Assembly: GCF_000691805.2 (NCBI RefSeq)
Contig: NZ_DF820487.1
Span: forward strand, 95,888-159,887
Reading direction: 5' to 3'
From: Weissella oryzae SG25
Lineage (GTDB): Bacteria; Bacillota; Bacilli; Lactobacillales; Lactobacillaceae
DNA: 64,000 nucleotides
The notes under the pieces were generated by a model that searched no databases, was not told the origin of the DNA, and worked only from the letters and a program-made list of their open reading frames with translations. A program made the position numbers and the translations under genes. This document shows, in pieces, positions 53,675 to 61,908 of this stretch (its first letter is position 1; the number at the start of each line of letters is the position of its first letter).

Positions 53675-53872
53675 ATGAAAATAGTAATGCCAATTGAACA
53701 AAAAATTATGGTCACTGCTGACGAAGCTGCTGCGTTGCTTTCTAGGTCTAGGTCATATTTTGATGAATCTATCCGTTTCGATAAGCGTTTTAAAAAACTT
53801 GGTGTTGAAGTTGAAAATGGTCGGTATTCGCAAGAACTGTTAAAGGCCTATGGCAGAGGTGAAGGGAGGTGA
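53675..53872 (+). CDS. small excisionase-like or DNA-binding phage protein
   Basis: 65 residues; VTADEAAALLSRSRSYFDES is a MerR/excisionase-style helix-turn-helix. Two bases after the antirepressor gene. Excisionase is one possibility; the location far from int argues for a general regulator. Confidence 0.6.
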   Translation: MKIVMPIEQKIMVTADEAAALLSRSRSYFDESIRFDKRFKKLGVEVENGRYSQELLKAYGRGEGR

Positions 53873-53876
53873 AAAC

Positions 53877-54038
53877 ATGTACCACGCAATAACTATTGAT
53901 GATTTAAAACTGCTTTTTGGTTTTGCTACAGTGATTTTAGCAACAGGAGGGGCATTGATTGGGTTCGTTAATTTAGTTCATTTTTTATGCAAAAAAAGCA
54001 CGTCAATGGCTGCAACCACTAACGTGCAAAATCAATAA
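53877..54038 (+). CDS. 53-residue membrane peptide, candidate TxpA-like toxin
   Basis: Starts with ATG 53877 after GGGAGGTG. One long hydrophobic helix (LLFGFATVILATGGALIGFV, to about residue 36), then CKK and a short polar tail. The tail codons double as the terminator of an antisense RNA on the other strand. Size and layout match TxpA/BsrG-type toxins and the small holin-like toxins of LAB phages. Family membership is inferred, not recognised by sequence. Confidence 0.6.
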   Translation: MYHAITIDDLKLLFGFATVILATGGALIGFVNLVHFLCKKSTSMAATTNVQNQ

Positions 54039-54057
54039 AATGTGGAAAGAAATTTAC
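53991..54057 (-). ncRNA. candidate antisense RNA to the 53-residue peptide gene
   Basis: On the minus strand, TTGCTA (54092-54087) and TAAAAT (54069-54064) are exactly 17 bp apart. About 30 bases after the expected start comes a hairpin (GCACGT...ACGTGC, 54027-53998, with further inner pairs) followed by seven T (53997-53991). The RNA of about 66 bases would overlap the last 16 codons and the 3' untranslated part of the peptide mRNA. Confidence 0.65.
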
Positions 54058-54110
54058 CTCTTGATTTTATCACTTGAGGTGAATAGTAGCAAAACATATA
54101 GGAGCTAATC

Positions 54111-54530
54111 ATGTTAGATATTCAAGAAACAATTTTTACACTGAAGACTTTATCGGAAAGTGCAGAAAGCTCTAAAACCTTAACAAATTATTTAGATGGG
54201 GTTGATGGTTTAAGTGTCGATCTAGTAATGAAGCTTAAATCTGCTCAGAGCGAAGAAAGAAATTTGCTAACTACGCTACTTTCAAAAGTTAAAAAAGAAC
54301 AGCTTTATTATGTACTTTCACCAGTTAATAAGCGAGATGTTTTAAATGATGAAACGCTTGGTTTGGCCTTTCAGGAAAGACGGTTTAATTTTTCAACTCC
54401 TTTAGAGGATAGCCATCATAAGAATCGCTTCACCCAATCCGAGTTAGATAGCCTACAAGATAAGTTACCAGGCTTAAACATTGAAGAGTCAAAGGTGCGA
54501 GTGGAGGAATATGACAATGAACATGCTTGA
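54111..54530 (+). CDS. phage protein of unknown function
   Basis: 139 charged residues with no membrane segment. AGGAG precedes the ATG. First gene of the recombination block leading to the ERF gene; no family recognised. Confidence 0.6.
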   Translation: MLDIQETIFTLKTLSESAESSKTLTNYLDGVDGLSVDLVMKLKSAQSEERNLLTTLLSKVKKEQLYYVLSPVNKRDVLNDETLGLAFQERRFNFSTPLEDSHHKNRFTQSELDSLQDKLPGLNIEESKVRVEEYDNEHA

Positions 54531-54729
54531 TGGTCAACTCGACCCGGAAGAAGTTAAAACATTTACTTTATCAGACGGTACTGAGGTGCAAGAAGATGAT
54601 GAAGTTATGGAATTAAACGGCTGCTACATCTCAATAAACGATTTAAACGCAGCTGCAATTACTTTTATCAGTGATAATGGTGGGGTTCGCTACATGGTTG
54701 ATAAGTATGGTGGATTGAACCCTGCATAG
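54517..54729 (+). CDS. small phage protein of unknown function
   Basis: 70 residues, acidic (FTLSDGTEVQEDDEVMELNG). ATG 54517 is 9 bases from GGAGG; ATG 54511 is 3 bases from it and less likely. Overlaps the previous gene and ends 9 bases before the ERF gene. Confidence 0.6.
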   Translation: MNMLDGQLDPEEVKTFTLSDGTEVQEDDEVMELNGCYISINDLNAAAITFISDNGGVRYMVDKYGGLNPA

Positions 54730-54738
54730 GAGGAAGTT

Positions 54739-55398
54739 ATGAGGAATCAAGTTGAATTAACACCAACGGCTGAGTTAAATGCTGATTTAGCAAAAGTTCA
54801 AGCTGCAATTGAACAACCTAATTTAGAAACACAAGGTAAAGATGGACACTTCGGAAAATATATTGACAAAGCAATTGTTGAAAAGGTTATTCGAAATGCC
54901 ATTAAAAAGGCTGACGTACCGATTAGTTACCAACAACAAACCTTATTAGATCTTGATAGCAATGGTAACCGAATCCAATATGTTGTCACCACTATCAGGC
55001 ATGGGTCAGGTGAAGCTATCGCTTTAGAAGGAATGCCTGTTCCTTTCGATAATAAGCCGCAAACTAATAAATCTAATCTTACTTATTCAGAGCGGACAAG
55101 CTTAGCACAGGCATTTATGGTGGTGGCCGATTCAGAAGATGATGGGCAACAAATCACTGAGATTGCACGCATGAAACAAGACCAAGAACGTCAACTTTCT
55201 GCGATTATTGCCAAGATTAAAGAGCTAATGAAGTTAGTACCAAAAGAAAAATTGGCAGCGGTCATGGCGGTTATTCAAAAGAAAGAGGCTGATGCTATAC
55301 CTAGTGGCCTTGATAGATTGAAAATCAATAGTGCATCAATGCTATTAGGGGCAGTTACGTTATTAACCAATGACAACCTATCTAATATTGAGAGCTAG
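54739..55398 (+). CDS. ERF family single-strand annealing recombinase
   Basis: 219 residues. The ERF pattern is visible around GHFGKYIDKAIVEKVIRNAI, IQYVVTTIRHGSGEAI and TYSERTSLAQAFMVVADSED. It anneals complementary strands during phage recombination, working with the SSB and nuclease that follow. Confidence 0.85.
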   Translation: MRNQVELTPTAELNADLAKVQAAIEQPNLETQGKDGHFGKYIDKAIVEKVIRNAIKKADVPISYQQQTLLDLDSNGNRIQYVVTTIRHGSGEAIALEGMPVPFDNKPQTNKSNLTYSERTSLAQAFMVVADSEDDGQQITEIARMKQDQERQLSAIIAKIKELMKLVPKEKLAAVMAVIQKKEADAIPSGLDRLKINSASMLLGAVTLLTNDNLSNIES

Positions 55399-55400
55399 AT

Positions 55401-56087
55401 ATGGAGCTATGGGGACGTATCACAGGCATTTCAGGCCATAGGGTGACTTTATCTGTTGAAAGCCTTGAAGAGCTGGCTAGCTTGTCCCTATACACGACAG
55501 TTGAACAACCCGAGGCCGTGCTACAGATTTCAGATGATAGACATATAAGTCCAGTTCAACGCAAAAAGGCTTATGCAATTATGGGCGAAATGGCTAACTA
55601 CTTTGGTTACTTTCCTGACGAGATGAAAGAGTGGATGAAGTATTTCTTTGAAGCTGAAACTGGTCACGAATACTTTAGTTTTGCGACTGTCGATATGACA
55701 ACAGCTCGTGAATTTATAACGTTCTTACTTGAATATGCACTAAGACATCATGTGCCGATGAGTAAGAGTGCGCTTGAATATCAAGATGACTTGAAGGCTT
55801 ACATGTATCAATCACTAAAGTATCGTTCATGTGTTATCTGTGGCAAACATGCAGATGTGCACCATGTGGATGCTATTGGTATGGGTAATAACCGTAATTT
55901 AGTTGATCACCGAGGTCGTGAATTAATTGCTTTATGCCGGGAACATCATGGATTAGCACACAACATGGGTTGGCCAAGCTTCTCGGCTGAATATCATGTA
56001 GTAGGTGTCACTTTAAAGCCAGAAGACTTAATCAGGTTGGGCATTATGACTAAGAAACGAATGGAGGAATTAGACCATGATAAATAG
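55401..56087 (+). CDS. putative HNH nuclease of phage recombination block
   Basis: 228 residues. The C-terminal zinc/HNH motif is [20 protein letters not shown] followed by [14 protein letters not shown], with two CxxC-like and several His ligands. This protein is regularly found between ERF and SSB genes in LAB phages. Overlaps ssb by 11 bases. Confidence 0.85.
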   Translation: MELWGRITGISGHRVTLSVESLEELASLSLYTTVEQPEAVLQISDDRHISPVQRKKAYAIMGEMANYFGYFPDEMKEWMKYFFEAETGHEYFSFATVDMTTAREFITFLLEYALRHHVPMSKSALEYQDDLKAYMYQSLKYRSCVICGKHADVHHVDAIGMGNNRNLVDHRGRELIALCREHHGLAHNMGWPSFSAEYHVVGVTLKPEDLIRLGIMTKKRMEELDHDK

Positions 56088-56553
56088 GGTTGTCCTAACA
56101 GGGCGCTTAACAAAAGATGTTGAGCTGCGCTACACACAATCAGGTATGGCTGTAGCAAGTTTTACGCTTGCGGTTGACCGTCAGTTTAAAAATGGAAATG
56201 GAGAGCGTGAAGCTGATTTTATTAACGCAGTTATTTGGCGTAAACCAGCAGAAAACTTTGCGAATTTCTTTGGTAAGGGTTCACTAGTTGGCATTGAGGG
56301 TAGGTTACAAACTCGTTCTTATGATGATCAAAGTGGTCAAAGACGGTATGTTACGGAAGTTGTAGTTGATAGTTTCACTTTCCTTGAAAGTCGGGCTGAC
56401 CGTCAGGTAAAACAAGGGGCGAACAATAATCCTGGCTTTGATAATCAAGCTAATAACAACTCATTTGGCAACAACCAACAGTCACCAGTGAATAATGACC
56501 CATTTGGCATAGGACAAGAGGTTCAAGTTTCAGATGATGACTTACCATTTTAG
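56077..56553 (+). CDS. ssb: single-stranded DNA-binding protein
   Basis: 158 residues. An OB fold with [20 protein letters not shown] and [20 protein letters not shown]; a Gln/Asn-rich linker; and the acidic C-terminal tip DDDLPF that recruits partner proteins. Phage-encoded copy, distinct from the host ssb. Confidence 0.96.
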   Translation: MINRVVLTGRLTKDVELRYTQSGMAVASFTLAVDRQFKNGNGEREADFINAVIWRKPAENFANFFGKGSLVGIEGRLQTRSYDDQSGQRRYVTEVVVDSFTFLESRADRQVKQGANNNPGFDNQANNNSFGNNQQSPVNNDPFGIGQEVQVSDDDLPF

Positions 56554-56565
56554 AGGTTTTGATAA

Positions 56566-57456
56566 ATGAGGCAGACTATTAAACGTAAAAAGTCGAGCTC
56601 TAACTTCACGATTATTAATAATGACTTTCTAAGGGATAAGGACCTAACATTACAAGCTAAAGGGCTGCTTAGTTATTTAATGATGTTGCCAGATGACTGG
56701 GTAATATATTTTGAAGAGGTAGCTAAGAACTCTAAGAATGGTATCAGATCAACTCGTGGAGCATGGAGTGAATTAGAAGCAGCCGGTTATGCCATTAATA
56801 GACGAATAACTGATGAAAAAGGGAAAGTGATTCGCTGGCAGAAAGAAGTTTCTGATTCTAAGGAATTTTTGAACAACCCACATTGCGGTTTCCCACATGT
56901 GGAAAACCCACAAGTGGATAATCCACATGTGGAAAACAGCATGCTACTAAGTACTTATATACCAAGTACTGATATTACTAATGACTTAAATACTAAAGAT
57001 AAGCCGCTGCTGCCAAAACCAGAAGTGCAAGTAGCTAATTTTTTCCAAAGCAATGGCTTCGGCATGATTGGTGGACTAATTGCTGAAGAGTTGCGAAATG
57101 AGATGAATGACTTTAATGGGCTGACAAATGACCAACAAGAGTCAGCTAATATCATCATAAAGGCACTTAGTCGTGCGGTTGAGAATGGGGTTCCAACTTG
57201 GAACTATGCTAAGAAACCATTGAAAGATTGGTATGACAAAGGCATTAAAAATGTTGCAGAGATTGAAGTACTCGACTTACAACGAGCTAACCAAAAGGCT
57301 AAATGGAGTAGAAATCGTGGAACTCCAAAAGTTAAAGAAGCTCGACCAAACTTTGAAGAGCAAAATGTTGCGCCAGTAAGCAGCGAAGACTTAGCAGCTG
57401 CACAACAGGCGTTAGATAGTTTGAACAAACAGTTTAAACAGAAAGAGGAAACATAG
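56566..57456 (+). CDS. phage replication initiator (DnaD-like)
   Basis: 296 residues. An N-terminal winged helix-turn-helix (LTLQAKGLLSYLMMLPDDW), a repeat-coded linker (about 103-124, NPHCGFPHVENP and following), and a C-terminal DnaD/DnaB2-like region (FNGLTNDQQESANIIIKALS). The linker DNA contains the iterons listed at 56878, so the protein probably binds inside its own gene, as lambda O does. Confidence 0.85.
   Translation: MRQTIKRKKSSSNFTIINNDFLRDKDLTLQAKGLLSYLMMLPDDWVIYFEEVAKNSKNGIRSTRGAWSELEAAGYAINRRITDEKGKVIRWQKEVSDSKEFLNNPHCGFPHVENPQVDNPHVENSMLLSTYIPSTDITNDLNTKDKPLLPKPEVQVANFFQSNGFGMIGGLIAEELRNEMNDFNGLTNDQQESANIIIKALSRAVENGVPTWNYAKKPLKDWYDKGIKNVAEIEVLDLQRANQKAKWSRNRGTPKVKEARPNFEEQNVAPVSSEDLAAAQQALDSLNKQFKQKEET
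56878..56932. other. iteron cluster, likely phage replication origin
   Basis: The palindrome CCACATGTGG occurs at 56893-56902 and 56923-56932, CCACAAGTGG at 56908-56917, and a degenerate CCACATTGCGG at 56878. Their starts are exactly 15 bp apart. They lie within the replication initiator gene and code for its Asn-Pro-His-Val-Glu repeats. Confidence 0.8.
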
Positions 57457-57458
57457 TT

Positions 57459-57629
57459 ATGTATCAAATTAGCTTTATAAATATTTACGGTGCTAAGAGC
57501 GAGACTTTTCGGAACACCAGGCAGCAAGCCGAAAAATTAGCCGAGGCTTATCAAAATATCGGTTGCACAGAAGTAATTGTTAGTCAGGTATCTGATGAAG
57601 AGCGGGTGACTGATGCAATGGCACTATGA
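57459..57629 (+). CDS. 56-residue phage protein of unknown function
   Basis: [20 protein letters not shown] and on; alpha/beta-like, no membrane segment. It starts 2 bases after the initiator gene and overlaps the RusA gene by 17 bases, so spacing supports it. AGAGGA lies 11 bases upstream. Confidence 0.6.
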   Translation: MYQISFINIYGAKSETFRNTRQQAEKLAEAYQNIGCTEVIVSQVSDEERVTDAMAL

Positions 57630-58086
57630 GATTGCTTTAGCACCACAGCAACAAGAGCGACCGAGGTTTTCTAGGCGGGGCAATTTTACAAGTGTCTATG
57701 ACCCACCAAAGACAGCCAAGTTTAAAAAGCTACTTAGAGCGGTTGGATTAGGGTTAGCTAAAACTAGCAATATTTCCGTAGCAGATGTGCCGCTAAGGTT
57801 AGAAGTCACCTTTTATAGGGAAATACCCAAAGCCACTACAAAATGGCAGAGAGCGCTTATTAAGGCTGATAAATGGTTCCCAGTTAAAAAGCCGGATTTA
57901 TCAAATTACTTGAAGGCATTTGAAGATGGTTTAAACGGTGTCTTTTGGCATGATGATAATCAGATTGTCGAGATTGTAGCCAAGAAGCTTTACAGTGATA
58001 AACCATGCATTGTGGTTGATGTAATTGAATTAGAACAAGGCACTAAAGAAGATGTTAAAGGACTGGTTAATCGAAGTGAAAGTTGA
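57613..58086 (+). CDS. rusA: RusA-type Holliday junction resolvase
   Basis: 157 residues. The catalytic Asp residues lie in [20 protein letters not shown] and [10 protein letters not shown], and [15 protein letters not shown] near the N-terminus is typical. Resolves recombination intermediates during phage replication. Confidence 0.92.
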   Translation: MQWHYEIALAPQQQERPRFSRRGNFTSVYDPPKTAKFKKLLRAVGLGLAKTSNISVADVPLRLEVTFYREIPKATTKWQRALIKADKWFPVKKPDLSNYLKAFEDGLNGVFWHDDNQIVEIVAKKLYSDKPCIVVDVIELEQGTKEDVKGLVNRSES

Positions 58087-58828
58087 ATTGTACAACGATA
58101 ATTTTCAGAATTTCAAATCATATCAGTTACCCAGAGCGCAGCTATTAATTGCGGATATTCCATACAACTTGGGAAATAATGCGTATGCAAGCTCAAATCA
58201 ATGGTATGTAGATGGAGATAACACAAAGGGTGAGAGTGACAAGGCTAATAAGCAATTCTTTGATACAGATAAGAATTTCAATATCGTTGAGTTTATGCAC
58301 TTTGCCAATCGAATGCTTATTAAAGAGCCAAAGGAAACTGGTAAAGCCCCAGCAATGATTGTCTTTAGTTCTTTTCAACAAATGCCGATGGTGGCCGCAT
58401 ATGGTGAGAAGTATGGGTTTAAGCATTCTTTTCCAATGGTCTTTGTAAAAGATACTAGCCCGCAAGTTTTAAAAGCAAACATGAAGGTTGTTGGTGCAAC
58501 TGAATATGCAACAGTTCTTTATAGAGATAAGCTCCCAAAGTTCAATAATAATGGCGAGATGATTTTTAACTGGATGCGTTGGGGTCGTGATGGTAAAGAA
58601 ATACCCAAAGTACACCCGACACAAAAGCCGCAAGGTGTGTTGGAACGGTTAATTGAAATCTTTACAGATAGGGGCGATGTAGTAATTGATCCAGTTGCTG
58701 GGAGTGGCTCGACTCTAAGAGCTGCGGCAAGTTTGGGTCGTGAAGCCTATGGTTTTGAAATAAAAAAAGACTTCTACAAAGCAGCAAAAGAAAAAATGTT
58801 GTTGGATATTCAACCCAGTTTATTTTAA
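58076..58828 (+). CDS. orphan DNA N4/N6 methyltransferase
   Basis: 250 residues. Motif IV ADIPYN near residue 27, the HPTQKP motif near 185 and motif [10 protein letters not shown] near 207 give the permuted (beta-type) order. GTG 58076 was chosen since phage homologues start just before this VKVELYND segment; ATG 58052 is the longer option. No restriction enzyme accompanies it, so it probably protects phage DNA. Confidence 0.88.
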   Translation: MKVELYNDNFQNFKSYQLPRAQLLIADIPYNLGNNAYASSNQWYVDGDNTKGESDKANKQFFDTDKNFNIVEFMHFANRMLIKEPKETGKAPAMIVFSSFQQMPMVAAYGEKYGFKHSFPMVFVKDTSPQVLKANMKVVGATEYATVLYRDKLPKFNNNGEMIFNWMRWGRDGKEIPKVHPTQKPQGVLERLIEIFTDRGDVVIDPVAGSGSTLRAAASLGREAYGFEIKKDFYKAAKEKMLLDIQPSLF

Positions 58829-58893
58829 ATGTGTAACGCATTGTTAGATTTAAATGATAAATAAGTGTTGATTATTTAGTAAAACTATCAGTC

Positions 58894-58923
58894 GAGGGTG
58901 AGAAGACTGTGAACCCGTTTTGA
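58894..58923 (+). promoter_or_regulatory. minicistron with strong ribosome site before the next gene
   Basis: GAGGGTGAG (58894-58902), a 6-base spacer, then GTG AAC CCG TTT TGA (58909-58923). The next gene's ATG begins one base after this stop and has no ribosome site of its own. Translation probably starts here and restarts at the ATG. Confidence 0.5.
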
Positions 58924-58924
58924 A

Positions 58925-59299
58925 ATGCCAAGAAAAAATAAATGGTCTTATGAGGAAAGATATGCAGAGTTCTGTAAGCAATTAGAAGCCGGAGCAACTA
59001 TTGAAGAAATTGCAGACACTTGGGGTTACACCGTTAAATCACTCAAAAGTAGTAAGTATTCAGTTCGTTATCGCAAAGAGCATGGTATTGATAGTGCTCA
59101 TATGATTGGTGGGCTTTACCTGGGTGACAAAGAAAAATATAAGTTCTGGAAAAAAGAAAAACTGCGAATTTTAAGAGAATTAGGCAGTTATGAGAAGTGG
59201 GATGTTGATGAAGCTCAGCCTTTAGTTAAAGAACTGAGAAATGCTTACAAGATGATTAGCAAATACAGCACTAGAAAAAGCGGTGTTGGAGATGAATAA
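58925..59299 (+). CDS. phage protein with helix-turn-helix-like start
   Basis: 124 basic residues. YAEFCKQLEAGATIEEIADT-WGYTVKSL looks like a helix-turn-helix; the rest is Lys/Tyr-rich. No nearby ribosome site; see the minicistron upstream. Function unknown. Confidence 0.65.
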   Translation: MPRKNKWSYEERYAEFCKQLEAGATIEEIADTWGYTVKSLKSSKYSVRYRKEHGIDSAHMIGGLYLGDKEKYKFWKKEKLRILRELGSYEKWDVDEAQPLVKELRNAYKMISKYSTRKSGVGDE

Positions 59300-59540
59300 G
59301 TATTACTACATTATTCGTAAGTCTGACGGCAAGTTTTGGCAACAAGCTTATGAGCCTAGCGGTAAAAGAATAATGACATGGACTGATAACCAACAGCTAG
59401 CTTGGCGAGCACAGAGCCCACAGTTAAAGCGGTGGTTTGTTAGAGAGTTATTCAAAGAAGGAGTTTTAACAATGGAAGATGCAAAATACAACGGTCTCGA
59501 AGAGGTCTACTTTGAAGACGTTGATAGGAGAGATTACTGA
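59292..59540 (+). CDS. small phage protein of unknown function
   Basis: 82 residues starting MNKYYYIIRKSDGKFWQQAY, Trp- and Tyr-rich. ATG 59292 overlaps the previous gene by 8 bases. Its last base is the first base of the next ATG. Confidence 0.65.
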   Translation: MNKYYYIIRKSDGKFWQQAYEPSGKRIMTWTDNQQLAWRAQSPQLKRWFVRELFKEGVLTMEDAKYNGLEEVYFEDVDRRDY

Positions 59541-59662
59541 TGCGGTGGCAAATTTGGTTATTTATCTGTGCACATCCTTGGATGATTTTTGGAATGATTA
59601 TCTTTGGAGCGGCGTTAGCTATTTATGCCAGTTGGTTACTGATTAGTGATAGGAGTAAATGA
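59540..59662 (+). CDS. 40-residue membrane peptide
   Basis: MRWQIWLFICAHPWMIFGMI and on, one hydrophobic helix ending SDRSK. One-base overlap with both the previous and (via TGATG) the dcm gene supports translation. Function unknown. Confidence 0.55.
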   Translation: MRWQIWLFICAHPWMIFGMIIFGAALAIYASWLLISDRSK

Positions 59663-59667
59663 TGAAA
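59648..59667 (+). repeat. 20-bp direct repeat at the start of dcm
   Basis: GATAGGAGTAAATGATGAAA; an identical copy lies at 60762-60781. Each contains the ribosome site and start of the gene that follows. Confidence 0.95.
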
Positions 59668-60786
59668 TTTCTAGACCTGTTTAGTGGTATTGGTGGGTTT
59701 CGTCTTGGACTTACAAGGGCTGGATTTGAGCCAGCTGGTTATGTTGAACTCGACAAGTTTGCCAGGCAATCTTATGAAGCTATGTATGATACTCAAGGCG
59801 AATGGACTGCAACTGATATTACTAAAGTAACTGATGAAGAATGGAGGGAATTTAATGGAACAGTTGAGCTTATTGCCGGCGGCTTTCCCTGCCAATCATT
59901 TAGCATTGCTGGAAAGCGAAAAGGTTTCCTTGACGAAACTAAGGGAACTTTATTCTTTGAAATCGCAAGAGCAGCTAAAGAAATCAAACCACAGCTTTTA
60001 CTCCTTGAGAATGTTAAAGGGCTTCTCAATCACGACCAAGGGCGAACTTTTAGAACAATCCTCGCCACGCTTGATGAATTGGGGTATGACACAGAATGGA
60101 GTGTACTTAACAGCAAAGACTTCGGTGTCCCACAAAATCGGGAAAGAGTGTACATTATCGGACATCTTAGAGGATCAAGTGGACGAGAAATACTACCTCT
60201 CCTCAGAGAAAACAACAAAGTTAATGTTGCAAGTATCAGTGATTTAACGTCGGTTAATGATCCAAGGCATGGACGTCGGGGAAATGTTTTAGGTATTGAT
60301 GGGATTGCACCAACATTGACCGCAACTGACTATAAAACACCTAATCGTATTGCAATTCCTGTTATGAATCCGGACAGGTTAAATATGAAGCAAGGTGGAC
60401 GTAGATTTAAAACAAATGGTGAACCTTCATTTACATTAACCACAATGGCAAGACATGGGGTATTACTAAAAAAGCCTCGCATTATCCAACTTGGTCGGGG
60501 ATTTAACAAAGGTGGCGTACACAATATTGCACCAACATTGTCAGCAAGCAGCTACCAGGAAAATAACTTTGTGGCTGAAGCTGAATACCGTATTCGTAAA
60601 CTTACGCCGCGAGAATGCTGGCGACTACAAGCTTTTCCAGATGATTTATTTGACAAAGCAAAAGCGTCAGGTATGAGCGATACACAGCTATACAAGCAAG
60701 CGGGTAACAGCGTAACCGTTAATGTAATTGAGTATATTGGGTCGCTGATATATGAAGCAACGATAGGAGTAAATGATGAAAGTTGA
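59662..60786 (+). CDS. dcm: orphan C5-cytosine DNA methyltransferase
   Basis: 374 residues. Motif I LDLFSGIGGFRLGL, catalytic Cys in GGFPCQSFSIAG near residue 78, ENV in LLLENVKGLLN, motif VIII QNRERVYIIG, target-recognition region, then motifs IX and X (RKLTPRECWRLQAFPDDLF, YKQAGNSVTVNVI). Second orphan methyltransferase of the phage. ATG 59662 was preferred to 59659 for spacing from AGGAG. A second reading frame overlaps it at 59855. Confidence 0.95.
   Translation: MKFLDLFSGIGGFRLGLTRAGFEPAGYVELDKFARQSYEAMYDTQGEWTATDITKVTDEEWREFNGTVELIAGGFPCQSFSIAGKRKGFLDETKGTLFFEIARAAKEIKPQLLLLENVKGLLNHDQGRTFRTILATLDELGYDTEWSVLNSKDFGVPQNRERVYIIGHLRGSSGREILPLLRENNKVNVASISDLTSVNDPRHGRRGNVLGIDGIAPTLTATDYKTPNRIAIPVMNPDRLNMKQGGRRFKTNGEPSFTLTTMARHGVLLKKPRIIQLGRGFNKGGVHNIAPTLSASSYQENNFVAEAEYRIRKLTPRECWRLQAFPDDLFDKAKASGMSDTQLYKQAGNSVTVNVIEYIGSLIYEATIGVNDES
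59855..60247 (+). CDS. possible overlapping gene inside dcm, another frame
   Basis: 130 codons in a different + frame from dcm. GGAGGG (59843-59848) lies 6 bases before its ATG, better than the dcm ribosome site. The product ends with GKECTLSDILEDQVDEKYYL, a wording I associate with stretches of phage cytosine methyltransferase-linked proteins (from memory, unchecked). It may be a true overprinted protein or the trace of an ancient frame change. Confidence 0.4.
   Translation: MEQLSLLPAAFPANHLALLESEKVSLTKLRELYSLKSQEQLKKSNHSFYSLRMLKGFSITTKGELLEQSSPRLMNWGMTQNGVYLTAKTSVSHKIGKECTLSDILEDQVDEKYYLSSEKTTKLMLQVSVI
60762..60781 (+). repeat. 20-bp direct repeat at the end of dcm
   Basis: Identical to 59648-59667; the two copies bracket dcm exactly. 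Confidence 0.95.
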
Positions 60787-61018
60787 AATTGATAAAGTTG
60801 AGAAGCAAACACCAGAAGATATATACAAACTTGGCAACGTGTTTGTAGCAGAAGACAACAATTTATATTTAGTTTCTCATTTAGAAAATGGTGGCTACTG
60901 TCTGGTGAATTTAACACTTAATCAAGTGGTAGCTCAGGTTCGGACACCACTCGATTTAATTGAAAAAGAATATCGAACTACTGACAAACTAATCGATGTA
61001 AAGATTGTGAGGGCGTAG
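60776..61018 (+). CDS. small phage protein of unknown function
   Basis: 80 residues. NNLYLVSHLENGGYCLVNLT resembles LYVISRVNVCSANGEDLYEL of the protein at 63296, so they may be one family. ATG 60776 is preferred to 60773 for spacing. Confidence 0.62.
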   Translation: MKVEIDKVEKQTPEDIYKLGNVFVAEDNNLYLVSHLENGGYCLVNLTLNQVVAQVRTPLDLIEKEYRTTDKLIDVKIVRA

Positions 61019-61021
61019 GTC

Positions 61022-61282
61022 ATGAAAGTTCTTAATCGTAAGACAGGCGAAGTATTAGAAGCCTGGCAATGTGAGTATATAGATGACTTCGATGAAGTCC
61101 CTGAATGGGTTGAACTACTTGTTCTCAATGATGATATGTTTTACGCAACATGCAGTAGTGAGTGGATAGTTGCGGGAATCGGATATGCAAATAATGGGGA
61201 TTACCTACTTAGAACGCTCAGCGATAAGTTAAGCATTGTTAAAAAAGAATTTTTTGAAAAGTCTTATGAGGTGGTTGAGTAA
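61022..61282 (+). CDS. small phage protein of unknown function
   Basis: 86 residues, acidic, with a VLNRKTGEVLEAWQCEYIDD start. Three bases after the previous stop and one-base overlap with the next ATG. Confidence 0.65.
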   Translation: MKVLNRKTGEVLEAWQCEYIDDFDEVPEWVELLVLNDDMFYATCSSEWIVAGIGYANNGDYLLRTLSDKLSIVKKEFFEKSYEVVE

Positions 61283-61515
61283 TGGCAAAGTTTTCTGATG
61301 ATAGAGCAAATGTACGAGAAGTCTTAATAAGTTTGATGGATATGTTAGATAGTGAGAATGATTACGAGAGCGATATTAAAGATGCAATTGGGGATTTACT
61401 CCAGCAGTTGCAAGCATTAAATAATGATTTCTTTAATAGTGTTGGTAGTTATTCTGATGTGCTAAGTGATGCAAGAATATACAGGTTAATGCTTGCAAAA
61501 GGTGGTAGAAGATGA
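61282..61515 (+). CDS. small phage protein of unknown function
   Basis: 77 residues, helical and acidic (VLISLMDMLDSENDYESDIK). No family recognised; one-base overlap with the previous gene. Confidence 0.62.
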   Translation: MAKFSDDRANVREVLISLMDMLDSENDYESDIKDAIGDLLQQLQALNNDFFNSVGSYSDVLSDARIYRLMLAKGGRR

Positions 61516-61574
61516 CAACGACTAAAGATAAGCGGGATATGTCAGTTGGTACGAATTAGGTTAGGAGAAAAATT

Positions 61575-61898
61575 ATGAGTATTGAAGATTGGGCAGGGTT
61601 TGGATTGATGGTTGCGTGTGCAATTCTGTATTTCTATTTTGCTATCAGAACGATGAAGGCAAGAATTGACTATGAAAAGCGGTCAAAAGAAATGCAAGAA
61701 ATTGCGAGTGACTATAACTATTATCAAGAGTGGGTAAATAAACATACCCTCAAGGATAACGAAATAATGCGAGACTCACTTAAGACAATTAGTAGTATCT
61801 ATGTTGATTTAAATAAGGCTAATCTAACACCAGATGCAACTAAGTTAGCAAAACGATCGTTTATTGCAAAAGAAACTTTGAAAAAGTTGGAAGATTAG
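61575..61898 (+). CDS. membrane-anchored small phage protein
   Basis: 107 residues. One N-terminal membrane helix (GFGLMVACAILYFYFAIRTM) and a charged helical cytoplasmic part that may form a coiled coil. Function unknown. Confidence 0.68.
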   Translation: MSIEDWAGFGLMVACAILYFYFAIRTMKARIDYEKRSKEMQEIASDYNYYQEWVNKHTLKDNEIMRDSLKTISSIYVDLNKANLTPDATKLAKRSFIAKETLKKLED

Positions 61899-61908
61899 GA
61901 GTTAAGTA

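Noticed and set aside
56878..56932. CRISPR-like array
   Set aside because: Repeats are only 10 bp with 5-bp spacing and lie inside a coding gene; they are iterons.
58829..58893. 11-codon frame MCNALLDLNDK after the N4/N6 methyltransferase
   Set aside because: No ribosome site; likely chance.
61513..61560. 15-codon frame after the 77-residue phage protein
   Set aside because: Too short and without conserved features to support as a gene.
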